The notes beneath the pieces are model-generated. The model saw only the letters and a list, made by a program, of their open reading frames with translations, had not been told where the DNA came from and ran no database searches. Below, in pieces: positions 8,535-18,610 of a stretch of DNA of 64,000 bases (position 1 is the first letter of the stretch; every line of letters starts with the position of its first letter). The translations under genes were made by a program, and so were the position numbers. The stretch spans positions 372,001 through 436,000 of the forward strand of contig JAHQVT010000010.1 in assembly GCA_019634165.1 (NCBI GenBank). Direction: 5' to 3'. This DNA is from Rhodospirillales bacterium. Its GTDB lineage: Bacteria; Pseudomonadota; Alphaproteobacteria; Rhodospirillales; Thalassospiraceae.

Positions 8535-11089
8535 ACACGGTTTTAAACCCATCAACCGATACGGACCGGCTTTGGTCAATTGCATGGCGGGTGTGCCGAC
8601 GTGAGCTCCGCGGCGGTCTTTCGGGGTTTCGCATTTTCCTTGCCTGCCTTGCCCTTGGGGTTGGTTCCATTGCCGCTGTTGGAAACGTTTCGGAATCCGT
8701 TCTTTCTGCGCTTGAGCGCGATGGCCGCAAGCTTTTGGGCGGCGATGTTGAACTGCGCCTGACCCATATGGAGGCCACCGGCCAACAGCTTGATTGGCTT
8801 AAGGAAAACACCGAACGAGTTGGCGAACTTGCCACCATGCGCACCACGGCCTATGGCCCCGATCAGCGCCGGCTTGTCGAATTAAAGGCCGTTGATGATG
8901 CCTATCCGCTGTTTGGCGAGATGGAACTTTCGGGCGGCATTCCCTTTGAAGGCAGCCTTGAAAAAAAGGATGGCGTTTGGGGGGCTGTGACCGAGGCAGG
9001 GTTGCTTGAACGCCTGAAGGTTTCGATTGGCGATACAGTCAAACTTGGTGATCTTGATGTTCAAATCCGTGGGGTGATTTCCAAGGAACCGGACAAGGCA
9101 GTTGGCTTTTTCAATTTTGGCCCGCGCCTGATGGTATCGAAATCAGCCCTGATGGAAACCGGGCTGGTTCAGCCCGGCAGCCTGATCCGATATTATTACG
9201 CTTTGGATTTGAACGACACTGAAACACCAACAGCCTTTCGCGAACGGTTAGACAACCAGTTCGAAGATGCCGGTTGGCGCGTTCGCGATACCGCCAATGC
9301 CAATCCGGGATTGCGCCGTTTTATTGAACGCCTGACCTTGTTCCTGACACTTGTGGGCTTGTCCGCCCTTTTGGTTGGGGGCATTGGGGTTGCCAATGCG
9401 GTACGCGGCCATATCGAAAGCAAAACATCCGTCATCGCCACATTGAAATCCATCGGGGCATCCCATGGGTTGGTGTTGCGGATTTACTTCCTGCAGATAT
9501 TGGTTCTTGCCCTGATCGGGATTGCGATTGGTCTTTTGATCGGTGCGGTCACCCCCGCAATCATTGCGCCGGTTTTGGCCGGGCGTTTGCCGATTGATGT
9601 AACGCTTGGCCCGGCATTGCCGTCGCTTATCATTGCAACCAGCTTTGGGGTTTTGACCACCTTGGTCTTTGCCCTGCCATCGCTTCTACGCGCACGTGAA
9701 ATTCCGGCAGCACGACTGTTTCGTGCCAGTGCCGGTCTGTTTAACGGAAGCCCCGTGCGCAAGCGTGACCTGCCATATATTGGCGTGCCGCTTGTGATGT
9801 TGCTGGCCCTTACGGTGCTGAGTGCTACGGACAAGGCCATTGCCCTTGGCTTTATTGGTGGATCAATGGCGGCTGTGGTGATTTTTACCTATGCCGGTCA
9901 AGGAATTGTATCCCTATCGAAACGGTTCATTGCCGGACGCGATGCTTTTTCCCGCTTAGCGCTGGCCAATTTGCACCGCCCTGGTGCAAACACCATTCCT
10001 GTGGCCTTGTCGCTTGGATTGGGCTTGACCCTTTTGGTGACCATTTCCGGGATCGAGGGCAACCTTGATAACGAGATCAACGAGAACCTTCCGGATTCCG
10101 CACCGGCGTTCTTCTTCCTTGATATTCGTCCAGATCAGATGGATGGGTTCAAAGATCAACTTCTGGCACAAGATAATGTTTCGGATATCGAACAAACGCC
10201 GATGTTGCGTGGGCGTGTAACCGCAATTGACGGGGTTGCTTCTGATGATGTCGGGCCGGGTGATGATCGCTGGTTCCTGCGCGGGGATCGCGGACTGACA
10301 TTTGCCGCCGCACCACCGCCAGAAACCAAACTTGTTCGCGGTGATTGGTGGCCAGCAGATTATAACGATGCCTCCAAGCCATTGGTGTCGATCAGTGCCG
10401 ATATTGGCAATGCCTTTGATCTAGAACCGGGTGATACGATCACGGTCAATATTCTTGGTCGGGACATCACCGGAGAAATTGCCAATTGGCGGGAAGTTGA
10501 ATGGCAAAGCTTGCGGATGAATTTCGCGATGGTGTTTTCACCGGGCCTGATTGACAAAGCCCCCTATAGCCTGATTGCCACCGCCCATATGCCGCGCGAG
10601 ATGGAAGAACCGGTTGATCGCATGATTGGACTGGATTTCCCAAATGTGTCGGCCATTCGGGTGCGTGAGGCATTGGAAGCCGCCAACGCCATTCTGGCAG
10701 GGATTGGCACCGCGCTTAATGCGACAAGCATGATTGCGATTGTTGCCGGTGTGCTTGTTCTTGGCGGGGCGGTTGCAGCAGGACGGCGCAAGCGTATTTA
10801 TGACGCTGTGGTGCTTAAGACCCTTGGTGCGACGCGGGCCAACATCCTTTATGCCTATGCGCTGGAATACGGCATCCTTGGCCTTGCAACCGGGGTGATT
10901 GCCGCGTTTGTCGGTTCCCTTGCCGCATGGTCGGTTCTTGTTCTGGTGATGGAAGCCAACTGGGTCTTATTGCCAGCCACCATTCTGGGGCCGATTGGCA
11001 TTGGCCTGTTTGCAACATTATCAGCAGGGTTTATCGGTACATGGCAGGCACTGCGCAGCCCAGCAGCACCATTGCTGCGCAACGAGTAA
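8531..11089 (+). CDS. ybbP: FtsX-like ABC transporter permease YbbP
   Basis: An 852-residue permease with the ten-helix arrangement of the YbbP class: one helix near residue 30, a periplasmic domain, an FtsX core of three helices around residues 265-385, further helices near 415-470, a second periplasmic domain (about 510-700) and a second FtsX core at the C-terminus (about 720-845). The motif [13 protein letters not shown] and the late [13 protein letters not shown] are the paired coupling-helix regions seen in such tandem FtsX proteins. It works with the upstream ATPase. The substrate is unproven; family relatives are linked to envelope or lysophospholipid functions. A bidirectional terminator follows. 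Confidence 0.88.
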   Translation: MNTVLNPSTDTDRLWSIAWRVCRRELRGGLSGFRIFLACLALGVGSIAAVGNVSESVLSALERDGRKLLGGDVELRLTHMEATGQQLDWLKENTERVGELATMRTTAYGPDQRRLVELKAVDDAYPLFGEMELSGGIPFEGSLEKKDGVWGAVTEAGLLERLKVSIGDTVKLGDLDVQIRGVISKEPDKAVGFFNFGPRLMVSKSALMETGLVQPGSLIRYYYALDLNDTETPTAFRERLDNQFEDAGWRVRDTANANPGLRRFIERLTLFLTLVGLSALLVGGIGVANAVRGHIESKTSVIATLKSIGASHGLVLRIYFLQILVLALIGIAIGLLIGAVTPAIIAPVLAGRLPIDVTLGPALPSLIIATSFGVLTTLVFALPSLLRAREIPAARLFRASAGLFNGSPVRKRDLPYIGVPLVMLLALTVLSATDKAIALGFIGGSMAAVVIFTYAGQGIVSLSKRFIAGRDAFSRLALANLHRPGANTIPVALSLGLGLTLLVTISGIEGNLDNEINENLPDSAPAFFFLDIRPDQMDGFKDQLLAQDNVSDIEQTPMLRGRVTAIDGVASDDVGPGDDRWFLRGDRGLTFAAAPPPETKLVRGDWWPADYNDASKPLVSISADIGNAFDLEPGDTITVNILGRDITGEIANWREVEWQSLRMNFAMVFSPGLIDKAPYSLIATAHMPREMEEPVDRMIGLDFPNVSAIRVREALEAANAILAGIGTALNATSMIAIVAGVLVLGGAVAAGRRKRIYDAVVLKTLGATRANILYAYALEYGILGLATGVIAAFVGSLAAWSVLVLVMEANWVLLPATILGPIGIGLFATLSAGFIGTWQALRSPAAPLLRNE

Positions 11090-11110
11090 TGTAACCATCC
11101 CATATCGCTT

Positions 11111-11134
11111 GCGGGCAAAAACAATCTTGCCCGC
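11111..11134 (+). terminator. Stem-loop downstream of ybbP
   Basis: GCGGGCAA (11111-11118) pairs with TTGCCCGC (11127-11134) over an 8-base loop. There is no T run, so it is more likely a 3' stabilising hairpin than the main terminator. Confidence 0.4.
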
Positions 11135-11147
11135 ATTCAAGTAAAAC

Positions 11148-11182
11148 AAGGCCGGTCGAAAAAACGACCGGCCTTGTTTGTG
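11148..11182. terminator. Bidirectional terminator between ybbP and the acyl-CoA synthetase
   Basis: An 11-bp perfect stem, AAGGCCGGTCG (11148-11158) with CGACCGGCCTT (11165-11175), has an A6 loop. T-rich tails follow on both strands (TTGTTTGTGTT rightward, TTGTTTTACTT leftward), so it can serve both converging genes. Confidence 0.85.
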
Positions 11183-11224
11183 TTCTATTCGTTTCGAATA
11201 AACACTGAAATCGATGAAGCGGCC

Positions 11225-12841
11225 TTACGCCAGATCGCGCAACTCGCGCCGGACGACTTTGCCGGTTGTCGTCATGGGGAGTTGATCCAAAAAGGCAATC
11301 TCGCGCGGGTATTCGTGGGCCGCCAACCGGGTTTTGACGAATTGCTTGATGTCGCTTTCAAGTTCGTCACTTTGGGCAAAGCCATCAGCCAGCACGATAA
11401 AGGCCTTAACGATCTGGCCGCGCTGATCATCGGGTTTACCGATAACCCCCGCCATACGCACGGCTGGATGAGCAATCAGGCAGTCTTCGATCTCGCCCGG
11501 TCCAATCCGATAGCCTGCCGAACTGATGACGTCATCATCGCGCCCGACAAAGCGGATATAGCCATCGGCATCGACACAGCCCATATCGCCAGTCAAAAGC
11601 CATTCGCCAACAAACTTGTCGCGGGTGGCTTCGGGGTTGCGCCAATATTCCAAAAACATCACCGGATCTGGTGCGCGTACCGCAATCCGGCCCATTTCAC
11701 CGGGCTCAAGCACTTTGCCGCCAAGATCAATCACCGCAACATCATGTCCGGGGGCTGGTCGGCCCATCACACCGGGTTTTGGTTTCATGATGGATTGGCA
11801 GGAACTGACCACCATATTGCATTCGGTTTGGCCGTAAAACTCATTGATCGTGACATCAAACACCCGACGCCCCCAATCAAGAAGTTCCGCACCAAGGGTT
11901 TCCCCACCACTTGCAATAGAGCGAAGATTGCATTTGAATTTTTGCGCCACATCGTCACCGGCAGCACGCATCATCTTCAACGCGGTTGGCGGCAGGAAGG
12001 TATTGCGCACGCCATATTCCGCAATCAGGCCAAAGGCAGCTTCGGGGGTGAACTTTTCAAACCGGTGCGCCACGACCGGTTTCCCGTGGTGCCACGCGGG
12101 AAGCAAAACATCCAAAAGCCCACCAATCCACGCCCAGTCGGCCGGTGTCCACATGACGTCCCCATCTTGCGGGAAGAAGTCATGGGACATTTCAACACCG
12201 GGCAAATGCCCCAACAACACCCGGTGGGCATGAAGTGCGCCTTTGGGCTGTCCAGTGGTGCCAGATGTGTAAATGATCAGGGCGGGTTCATCGGCACGGG
12301 TTCTTACCGGCTCGAACGCATCGCTTTCTTCGGCAGACAGGGCTTTGAAGTCAAAACAGTTATCGGGGGCGCCATCAATGACATAGACATATTCAAGGGC
12401 CGGTAACAGATCGCGAATTTCGGCAATCTTGGCAGCCCCTTCTTTGTCCGTCACAAGGGCCTTGGCCGCACAGTTGCCCAAACGATATTCCAGCGCATCG
12501 ACCCCAAACAGGCCAAAAAGCGGCACAGCAATCGCACCCATTTTGTAGGTCGCGACATGGGAAATCGCCGTTTCGGGGCTTTGCGGCAGCAAAATCCCGA
12601 CCCGGTCCCCACGGCGAATGCCATGACGCCGCATGACATTGGCAAAGCGGTTTGAAAGCCGTTTGATCTGGGCAAAGGTATAATCGCGGCGTGAACCATC
12701 GCGTCTGCGATGCATCAACGCCAGTCGATCCGGGTCATCCGCCCATTTATCACATACATCAACGCCGATATTATAGTATGTCGGTATGTTCCAGACAAAG
12801 TCTGAACACACCGTCGCGTAATCATCACGACAGGCCAGCAT
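11225..12841 (-). CDS. AMP-dependent acyl-CoA synthetase
   Basis: A 538-residue adenylate-forming ligase that activates a carboxylic acid to acyl-AMP and then to the CoA thioester. The P-loop YTSGTTGQPKG sits near residue 193; the hinge and signature region TGDMGCVDADGY followed by VGRDDDVISSAGYRIGP is near residue 415; the catalytic lysine is in TTTGKVVRREL near the C-terminus. The N-terminus, with FVWNIPTYYNIG, is like the acetate/medium-chain acyl-CoA synthetase group and not long-chain FadD. The substrate cannot be read from sequence. The ATG has GGGAGG four bases upstream. A secreted cytochrome-like protein lies 139 bases upstream on the same strand. Confidence 0.87.
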   Translation of the reverse strand: MLACRDDYATVCSDFVWNIPTYYNIGVDVCDKWADDPDRLALMHRRRDGSRRDYTFAQIKRLSNRFANVMRRHGIRRGDRVGILLPQSPETAISHVATYKMGAIAVPLFGLFGVDALEYRLGNCAAKALVTDKEGAAKIAEIRDLLPALEYVYVIDGAPDNCFDFKALSAEESDAFEPVRTRADEPALIIYTSGTTGQPKGALHAHRVLLGHLPGVEMSHDFFPQDGDVMWTPADWAWIGGLLDVLLPAWHHGKPVVAHRFEKFTPEAAFGLIAEYGVRNTFLPPTALKMMRAAGDDVAQKFKCNLRSIASGGETLGAELLDWGRRVFDVTINEFYGQTECNMVVSSCQSIMKPKPGVMGRPAPGHDVAVIDLGGKVLEPGEMGRIAVRAPDPVMFLEYWRNPEATRDKFVGEWLLTGDMGCVDADGYIRFVGRDDDVISSAGYRIGPGEIEDCLIAHPAVRMAGVIGKPDDQRGQIVKAFIVLADGFAQSDELESDIKQFVKTRLAAHEYPREIAFLDQLPMTTTGKVVRRELRDLA

Positions 12842-12980
12842 ATTTCCTCCCTGAATTTACCGCTGTTATTTGTTTTTGGCTGCGGCAAATGTTGCGGGGC
12901 ATGCTAGTGCCAATTGCACGAAAATGGAAGGTCTGTATGCGCCCTATACAACCAGATAAGGGCTTGTGATCCGGTGAATT

Positions 12981-14567
12981 TTACGAGGCCGGATCAAGCA
13001 AAAATGTGAAGTTTGCCGGTTGTCCGGCATCGGTTGCTGCACGGGAATGACACCCGAGGCAGGTTGCATCCGATTGGTTCTGCATAAAGCTTTCAAGCGC
13101 ACTGTTGGTCAAAAACCGGGGAACTTCGCCAACCCCGAATGGCGCACCACCGGGATTGCCGATCCATTGCGTGCCCAAAAGCATGTAATTTTGCCAAACC
13201 GTCCCGGCCAGCTTGTTCTGCCAGACAAAATTGGTTTCTGCTGTCCCCGAAAATAGCCGCCAGCACCGGACAATATCGGGGGGAACAACTGCGCTACCAG
13301 AAACCGTACGAGCGTAAGGCGGGCGATCGGCCCAGCGGATATCACCCGAAATTGGTTGATTGGCCGTCCTTCCCTTTACTGTGTCCGCGCCATAAAATGC
13401 ATAGGGTTGATCCGTCTCATCGGGTGCAAGGCACCCATTGGCAAAAGGATCATCTGTTATGATGCTGTTTGGGCGGCGGGCATTAGATGCCAAGGGCACA
13501 TTATCGACATGCTCGAAGCTTGCCCAAATCCAGCGATCCCCATTGCCACTTGCGACACGCTGCACGATATGAAGCCCAACCAGACCAACAGTAACATCAA
13601 GGCATTTGGCCTGCCCATCCACCGTTTGATCAGGGCCAAGCGATATACGGGCCGGTCGCGTGTAATGGGGGCGGGTATAATAGGTGTGACCAGTCCCCTG
13701 ATCTTGCACCGATTCCGAAGGCAGAATACGCCAAGCAAATTTCAGTAATTGTGCCCCCATCACGCCGGGTGCTGAAGGGGGGATTGCCGATGCAGCCTGT
13801 TTGGTCCCAACATCACTGTCCTGCCGCGCCAAGCTGGTTTCAGAAACATTGGTCTTGGGCACCATATGCCCGATGGGAAATTCAATTGCTGCCCCGGATT
13901 TGGCAAATGCCGAACGGCCGTCTTTGGTATCCAAGCCATTGCCAAGGATATAGTCCGCGGCACCCGGATTAATCCGGGTTTCAAACAGGACAAAATTCCC
14001 TGCCTGATCGACCAATATATCGCCGGTTGATTGCACATAACTTGCCAGCAAAAGATGCCCTTTGGGTAATCCTTCACGGCAGGCCGGGTTGGGATATGTC
14101 ATCTCGGAGATCAGATCACGCCGGGTTGGGAAGCTTTCCCAAGGGGCGATTTGATCAGGGGCTTTATGGTCCCCCATCAAGGCGGTAAATGCCTGCCATG
14201 AAAAACGATCAAATGGGCGCTGGGCGTGATAGGCCAGAAATCGATAGACGAAGCTTGCATCAAATTCCGGCACATCAACCGGTGCCACACCACACGGCTG
14301 ATTGCCCTTGCCATTGGCACAAAATTCGGCGCCATCATACTGATCGGTAAAAACCGGAATATCACCCTTATCCGGAGTCGCATTCAAATTGGCATTTTGC
14401 GCGGTCACGTCAAAGGAAATGAACACCGAAAGCAGACCGAATATCAAAGCGAACGCCAAAGAGACCTGACGCCGAAAAGAACGCGCACGCAATCGACCCA
14501 GCGTTAAAGATATGTGATTTAATTTGATCAAAACGGTCTCTGACATGCCATATCTGGCCTTTATCAT
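12981..14567 (-). CDS. Exported protein with a single C-terminal heme-c motif
   Basis: A 528-residue protein with a Sec signal (basic RLRARSFRRQ, then hydrophobic SLAFALIFGLLSVFI, cleavage near VTAQN). The only cytochrome c motif is CLGCH at about residues 505-509, 20 residues from the C-terminus, so a covalent heme in the periplasm is likely. The body has scattered cysteines (CANG, QPCG, NPACRE, CLDV, GCLAP, RCWRLF) and many Trp and aromatic residues, but no domain I can name. Similar large proteins are annotated only as cytochrome c family. A second ATG at 14546 is possible. Function is unknown; no electron-transfer partner is adjacent. Confidence 0.7.
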   Translation of the reverse strand: MIKARYGMSETVLIKLNHISLTLGRLRARSFRRQVSLAFALIFGLLSVFISFDVTAQNANLNATPDKGDIPVFTDQYDGAEFCANGKGNQPCGVAPVDVPEFDASFVYRFLAYHAQRPFDRFSWQAFTALMGDHKAPDQIAPWESFPTRRDLISEMTYPNPACREGLPKGHLLLASYVQSTGDILVDQAGNFVLFETRINPGAADYILGNGLDTKDGRSAFAKSGAAIEFPIGHMVPKTNVSETSLARQDSDVGTKQAASAIPPSAPGVMGAQLLKFAWRILPSESVQDQGTGHTYYTRPHYTRPARISLGPDQTVDGQAKCLDVTVGLVGLHIVQRVASGNGDRWIWASFEHVDNVPLASNARRPNSIITDDPFANGCLAPDETDQPYAFYGADTVKGRTANQPISGDIRWADRPPYARTVSGSAVVPPDIVRCWRLFSGTAETNFVWQNKLAGTVWQNYMLLGTQWIGNPGGAPFGVGEVPRFLTNSALESFMQNQSDATCLGCHSRAATDAGQPANFTFLLDPAS

Positions 14568-14807
14568 GTTCTGTCACGACATCGCGATCCGCCGCCAGAA
14601 GCGATAATATCCCCGATTGCCGACCCTGTCGCGTGCCTGTCACGTTATTTGTCATTCCAAATATGACGTGAACAAGGTCACACCTGATGCATGCCCAACA
14701 TTACCGTTTCCGTCAAACCGTTGCTTTTCACAGAAATCCTGCCATATTTTGATCATCGCAGGATTGTAAATTGATTCTGCTCACAATTGGATCAAAGAGG
14801 GATTTCA

Positions 14808-15527
14808 ATGGCTTTTGAAACGCGTCAACGTGGCTATGACGTCTCGGTTGGCCGGTCGGCGGCCGAGATCGATGCAGGTCTCCGCTCCTATATGCTGAGT
14901 GTCTATAACTACATGGCATCCGCACTTGCCTTGACCGGTATCGTGGCAATGGCTGTGTCGACCAGCCCTACCCTGATGCAGGCTATTTTCGGCACCGGAC
15001 TCCAGTGGGTTGTCATGCTGGCCCCGATCGGGCTTGTTTTCTATCTGAGCGCACGCATCCACAAGATGAGCTTTGGTGCGGCACAGGCGACATTCTGGAT
15101 TTATGCCGGACTGATGGGCTTGTCCCTGTCGTCAATCTTCCTGGTTTATACCGGTGAGTCGATTGCACGAACCTTCTTCATCACCGCAGGTACTTTTGGT
15201 GCGATGAGCCTTTATGGCTACACCACCAAGAAAGACCTTTCGGGTTGGGGCAGCTTCCTGTTCATGGGTCTGATCGGCATCATCATTGCCAGCGTGGTCA
15301 ACATCTTCCTTGGAAGTGGCATGCTGCAGTTCGTTATCTCGGCTGCTGGTGTTCTGATCTTCACCGGCCTGACCGCGTATGACACCCAGCGCATCAAGGA
15401 AGAATATCACGAGCATGATGACGCAACCACCGCAGGCAAAAAAGCCCTGTTTGGTGCGCTGCGCCTTTATCTGGACTTCGTGAACCTGTTTATCATGCTG
15501 CTGCACTTCTTCGGTAACCGCGAATAG
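14808..15527 (+). CDS. Bax inhibitor-1 family inner-membrane protein
   Basis: A 239-residue protein of the BI-1/YccA/YbhL family with seven predicted membrane helices spread from residue 28 to the C-terminus. The helices include YMASALALTGIVAMAVS and the late LTAYDTQRIKEEY segment, whose DTQRIKE stretch and the last-helix LYLDFVNLFIMLL are typical of the family. Members are pH-dependent Ca2+ leak channels or FtsH modulators. AGAGGG lies seven bases before the chosen ATG; an upstream in-frame TTG (14787) is disfavoured because it overlaps that ribosome site. It is monocistronic, between its own upstream promoter region and a strong terminator. Confidence 0.9.
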   Translation: MAFETRQRGYDVSVGRSAAEIDAGLRSYMLSVYNYMASALALTGIVAMAVSTSPTLMQAIFGTGLQWVVMLAPIGLVFYLSARIHKMSFGAAQATFWIYAGLMGLSLSSIFLVYTGESIARTFFITAGTFGAMSLYGYTTKKDLSGWGSFLFMGLIGIIIASVVNIFLGSGMLQFVISAAGVLIFTGLTAYDTQRIKEEYHEHDDATTAGKKALFGALRLYLDFVNLFIMLLHFFGNRE

Positions 15528-15551
15528 AAGTATTCCGGCAGTCGCAGTCAA

Positions 15552-15587
15552 AACCCCCGCAGCCGATGGCTGCGGGGGTTTCTTTTT
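15552..15587. terminator. Strong bidirectional terminator
   Basis: A 13-bp perfect stem, AACCCCCGCAGCC (15552-15564) with GGCTGCGGGGGTT (15568-15580), has a GAT loop and is followed by TCTTTTT rightward and TTTTGACT leftward. It separates the Bax-inhibitor gene from the convergent 538-residue gene. Confidence 0.9.
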
Positions 15588-15607
15588 GTCCAATATTAAT
15601 CGGCGGA

Positions 15608-17224
15608 TTAAGAAGTAGATGCCTTGTCCGTGGTTTCGCCACCTGTGGCATCCATAACCGACTTGCGATGACCAAGCTGGGATAATGTATTTTCCGTGCG
15701 TGAATAGCCGCCCGATGCGGCACGGGCAGCCCCCTTGGCCCCTGCATCAACGAAGGCTTCGTAAGCGTGCGAAAAGCCCCGGCGCGCAAGTTCCAACAGG
15801 TCCGTATCTTTGTGAACGGTACCGTTGGTCATATGAACGGTCGCAAGTGCAAACATGGTCCGGCCCCAGATATAGGGGTGGTCACGGCGCGCACAGACCT
15901 TCAAAGCCGCCTTAAACACTGGAACAACCTGAGAATCGGGAATATGGATATCATTGATGATGGCCGATGCCACAATTGACTCTGCCAGTCCATAGGCCGT
16001 GATTGCATAAAGCGGGGCATGCGCCCGATTATTGATCATGCCTAGTGCACGCCGGTACTGTACGCCGCCGTCTTCAACTATGGCGGCATCATCGGCATCC
16101 TTACCGCTTGAAACCAAGGCTTCGCCCAATTTGCAAATACACAGTGCACGATCCACCGAAGACCCGGTCGACATTTCAAAACGCCGTTCAAGCAATTTCC
16201 AAACGCCGGTGGCAACCGCACCAGAACGCACTTTGAGGCCAGCGACTTGTGACCAGTTCACCAGCCCGCCATACAGGGCAATAACCGCTGTCGAACCAGC
16301 ATCTATTTTTGAATAATCACTGACTTGGGAAATAAGCTTTTCGGTACGCACTTCTGGTGTAGCGACATCCTTTACCGCCACTTCTTTCTGTGAAGATGGC
16401 TTGCTCAAAAGCGCCTTAGATGTCTTGACCTTGGCAATTTCTTTGGGTTTAGCATCCCCTGCACTCATCAATATCTTGCGCACATGGGGTTCAAGAACCC
16501 GCAGGGCACTTGCACAATAGGTACGATCTCCGGTTTCGCTTAAGACAAATGCGCCAAAGGCGAATGCCGTTGCAACACCCGAACCGACAGCGTTGAAAAG
16601 GTCGCCTTGGTTAATCCGTTGGTGAAAATCTTCGAGATAGGTCGTCAGACGCGATATTTGCAACAAACGTTGTTCGCCACCGCGCGATTGAAGCGATATC
16701 TCGGCACTTAACAAAATACGAAGAGCTTGTGCCACATCTGCATGGTCTGGCTGTTTAAAACTATACGTCAAAGGCAGCATCAGATCATATAGTGAAGAGG
16801 TCAAAGCTTTGCTGACCAGACGGATATTCAGCTCGCCACTATTGGGGTCCTGCTGCCCCCAAAAGATCGCATCTGCATCAACCCGGCTGCCCGCATTGAG
16901 CGCGCTAAGCTGTGCTTCGCGCATCGCCTGGACTGGGTCTGTGACCTCTGGATTGGGGCTGAAAAACTGATCAAGCTTGACCGGGCGGCTTTGAGGCACC
17001 TGTTGCAAGCTTGCCAAAATCATCTCGGCCAAGCGATCAGATGGCTGTCCACCAACAACGACTTCCGGGTCCGCATTGCTGAACTTGGCAACTGCATACA
17101 CACATAGGGGCACTTCTGCTGCTACACTGTCTTGTGCAGCTTCTCTTCCCAATCCTGCTGTTGCTTCGTTGCCGGTGATCAATGATTTGATCACCAATCC
17201 AACCATCGACCAGAAACCAGCCAT
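15608..17224 (-). CDS. Hypothetical protein, 538 residues, helical-repeat-like
   Basis: I do not recognise this gene. The product starts with a short hydrophobic segment (MAGFWSMVGLVIKSLI), which could be a membrane anchor. Residues 35-130 form an alpha/beta-looking region (PLCVYAVAKF, MILASLQQVPQSR, DADAIFWGQ, GELNIRLVS) reminiscent of TolB-N-like nucleotide-cyclase accessory domains. A Lys/Ser-rich linker spans about 265-305, and an Ala-rich helical half (320-515) resembles TPR-like repeats. I chose ATG 17224 (AAGGGC four bases upstream) over the in-frame GTG at 17242. It stands alone between terminator and htpX. Likely a lineage-specific envelope protein; function unknown. Confidence 0.65.
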   Translation of the reverse strand: MAGFWSMVGLVIKSLITGNEATAGLGREAAQDSVAAEVPLCVYAVAKFSNADPEVVVGGQPSDRLAEMILASLQQVPQSRPVKLDQFFSPNPEVTDPVQAMREAQLSALNAGSRVDADAIFWGQQDPNSGELNIRLVSKALTSSLYDLMLPLTYSFKQPDHADVAQALRILLSAEISLQSRGGEQRLLQISRLTTYLEDFHQRINQGDLFNAVGSGVATAFAFGAFVLSETGDRTYCASALRVLEPHVRKILMSAGDAKPKEIAKVKTSKALLSKPSSQKEVAVKDVATPEVRTEKLISQVSDYSKIDAGSTAVIALYGGLVNWSQVAGLKVRSGAVATGVWKLLERRFEMSTGSSVDRALCICKLGEALVSSGKDADDAAIVEDGGVQYRRALGMINNRAHAPLYAITAYGLAESIVASAIINDIHIPDSQVVPVFKAALKVCARRDHPYIWGRTMFALATVHMTNGTVHKDTDLLELARRGFSHAYEAFVDAGAKGAARAASGGYSRTENTLSQLGHRKSVMDATGGETTDKASTS

Positions 17225-17430
17225 CACTGCCCTTATCTGCACCCTTTTCTTGTTGCGGACAACTCAAAGGGATTTCCAACTCTAAAGAGAGCATTGTTAT
17301 CTGGAGAGCACCCATGGTCAATGGCATGAAATGCAGTTTTGGCCCATACCGGAGTATAGTGTGCACAGTCCTAAAACAGCAATATTATCAGCCAATTAAG
17401 CATGTTTTGCCGACAATCGAGCAGATTTGT

Positions 17431-18384
17431 TTAGTTCCATGGACGGTTGCGACGACGTGGCGCAGATGTCGTTTTGGGCTTGCGTGCCCAAGGCCCGGAT
17501 CCCGACGCGGATGCAGCTTTTGGTTGTTGGGGCAACTGCGTCATGACCTGAAGCCGTGCGATGCGATTGGCCATGTTTGGATGGGTCGAAAACAGGCTAT
17601 CCACCCCCTTACCCGATAGCGGATTGGCAATATACATATGTGCCATTGCTGGATTGCGTTCCGCATCCATATTGGGAATGGCGTGAACACCTTTATCAAG
17701 CTTATTCAGCGCACTTGCCAACCACAGCGGATGGCGACAAATTTCCGCCCCGATGCGGTCTGCGTCATATTCGCGCGACCGTGAAATCGCCATTTGCACG
17801 ATCATGGCAGCCATTGGCGCCAAAATGGCAATCAAGATCATGCCAATCCCGCCCAAAGGATTGTTATTTTCACTGCGATTGCCGCCAAACATACCGGCAA
17901 ACATCGCAAAGTTTGCCAATGCCGAAATTGCCCCGGCAATGGTGGCGGTAATTGTCATGGTCAGGGTATCGTGGTTTTTCACATGGGCCAGTTCATGGGC
18001 CATGACGCCGGCAATCTCATTGCGATCAAGAAGTTTCAAAAGGCCCGTTGTTGCCGCCACCGCGGCATTTTCCGGGTTTCGACCCGTGGCAAACGCATTG
18101 GGCTGTGGATTTTCAATCACATAGACCTTGGGCATCGGAAGTTCAGCATTGCGCGCAAGTTCGCGCACCATGGCCACAAGTTCCGGGGCGGTTTTATCAT
18201 CCACCTGACGCGCACTGCGCATGCGGAGCAACATCGCATCGGAATTCCAGTACGCAAACACGTTCATTGCGGCCGCAAACAGCAACGCAATGATCATGCC
18301 CTGCTGCCCGCCAATCATCATGCCAACAGCACCAAATAGCGCTGTCAGTCCCGCCAGCAACAAACCTGTACGCACGTAATTCAT
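17431..18384 (-). CDS. htpX: Membrane zinc metalloprotease HtpX
   Basis: A 317-residue M48B protease of the inner membrane that degrades damaged membrane proteins alongside FtsH. Two N-terminal helices ([20 protein letters not shown] and the following [18 protein letters not shown]) precede the catalytic [10 protein letters not shown] zinc motif near residue 130. The third ligand glutamate is in [13 protein letters not shown], and another hydrophobic pair lies around 145-200. The C-terminal 35 residues form a low-complexity basic tail ([14 protein letters not shown]) that most HtpX proteins lack or vary. It appears to be a single-gene unit. Confidence 0.95.
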   Translation of the reverse strand: MNYVRTGLLLAGLTALFGAVGMMIGGQQGMIIALLFAAAMNVFAYWNSDAMLLRMRSARQVDDKTAPELVAMVRELARNAELPMPKVYVIENPQPNAFATGRNPENAAVAATTGLLKLLDRNEIAGVMAHELAHVKNHDTLTMTITATIAGAISALANFAMFAGMFGGNRSENNNPLGGIGMILIAILAPMAAMIVQMAISRSREYDADRIGAEICRHPLWLASALNKLDKGVHAIPNMDAERNPAMAHMYIANPLSGKGVDSLFSTHPNMANRIARLQVMTQLPQQPKAASASGSGPWARKPKTTSAPRRRNRPWN

Positions 18385-18547
18385 GCTTAAACGTCCCTAA
18401 GACAATCACTTTGAGCAAAAGATAGGACGAAGTCTGCACAAGGCAAGGCATAGGTGTAAAGGGTGAGATCGAACTCACATCACGCGATCACGACGATTGT
18501 GTACAACGAATGAGCCGAGTTGGGTTTTATGCATTTTAAAAGAAAAA

Positions 18548-18594
18548 AACAGCCGGACCTACGGGGTCGGGGGAGGGGTTTAGGCCCGGCTGTT
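18548..18594 (-). terminator. Terminator of the RND efflux operon
   Basis: AACAGCCGG (18548-18556) pairs with CCGGCTGTT (18586-18594) across a 29-base loop; the minus-strand transcript then enters a run of seven U (A tract at 18543-18549). It lies just after the pump gene's stop. Confidence 0.7.
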
Positions 18595-18610
18595 TTAGCA
18601 ACGATGTCGT

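Noticed and set aside
11174-12406. 410-codon frame antisense to the acyl-CoA synthetase
   Set aside because: It is the mirror frame of a clear gene; its His/Gly/Phe-rich product has no domain pattern.
18420-18540. Possible tRNA-like sequence upstream of the efflux terminator (GAGATCGAACTC)
   Set aside because: A T-arm-like fragment only; no acceptor, D arm or anticodon arm can be folded around it.
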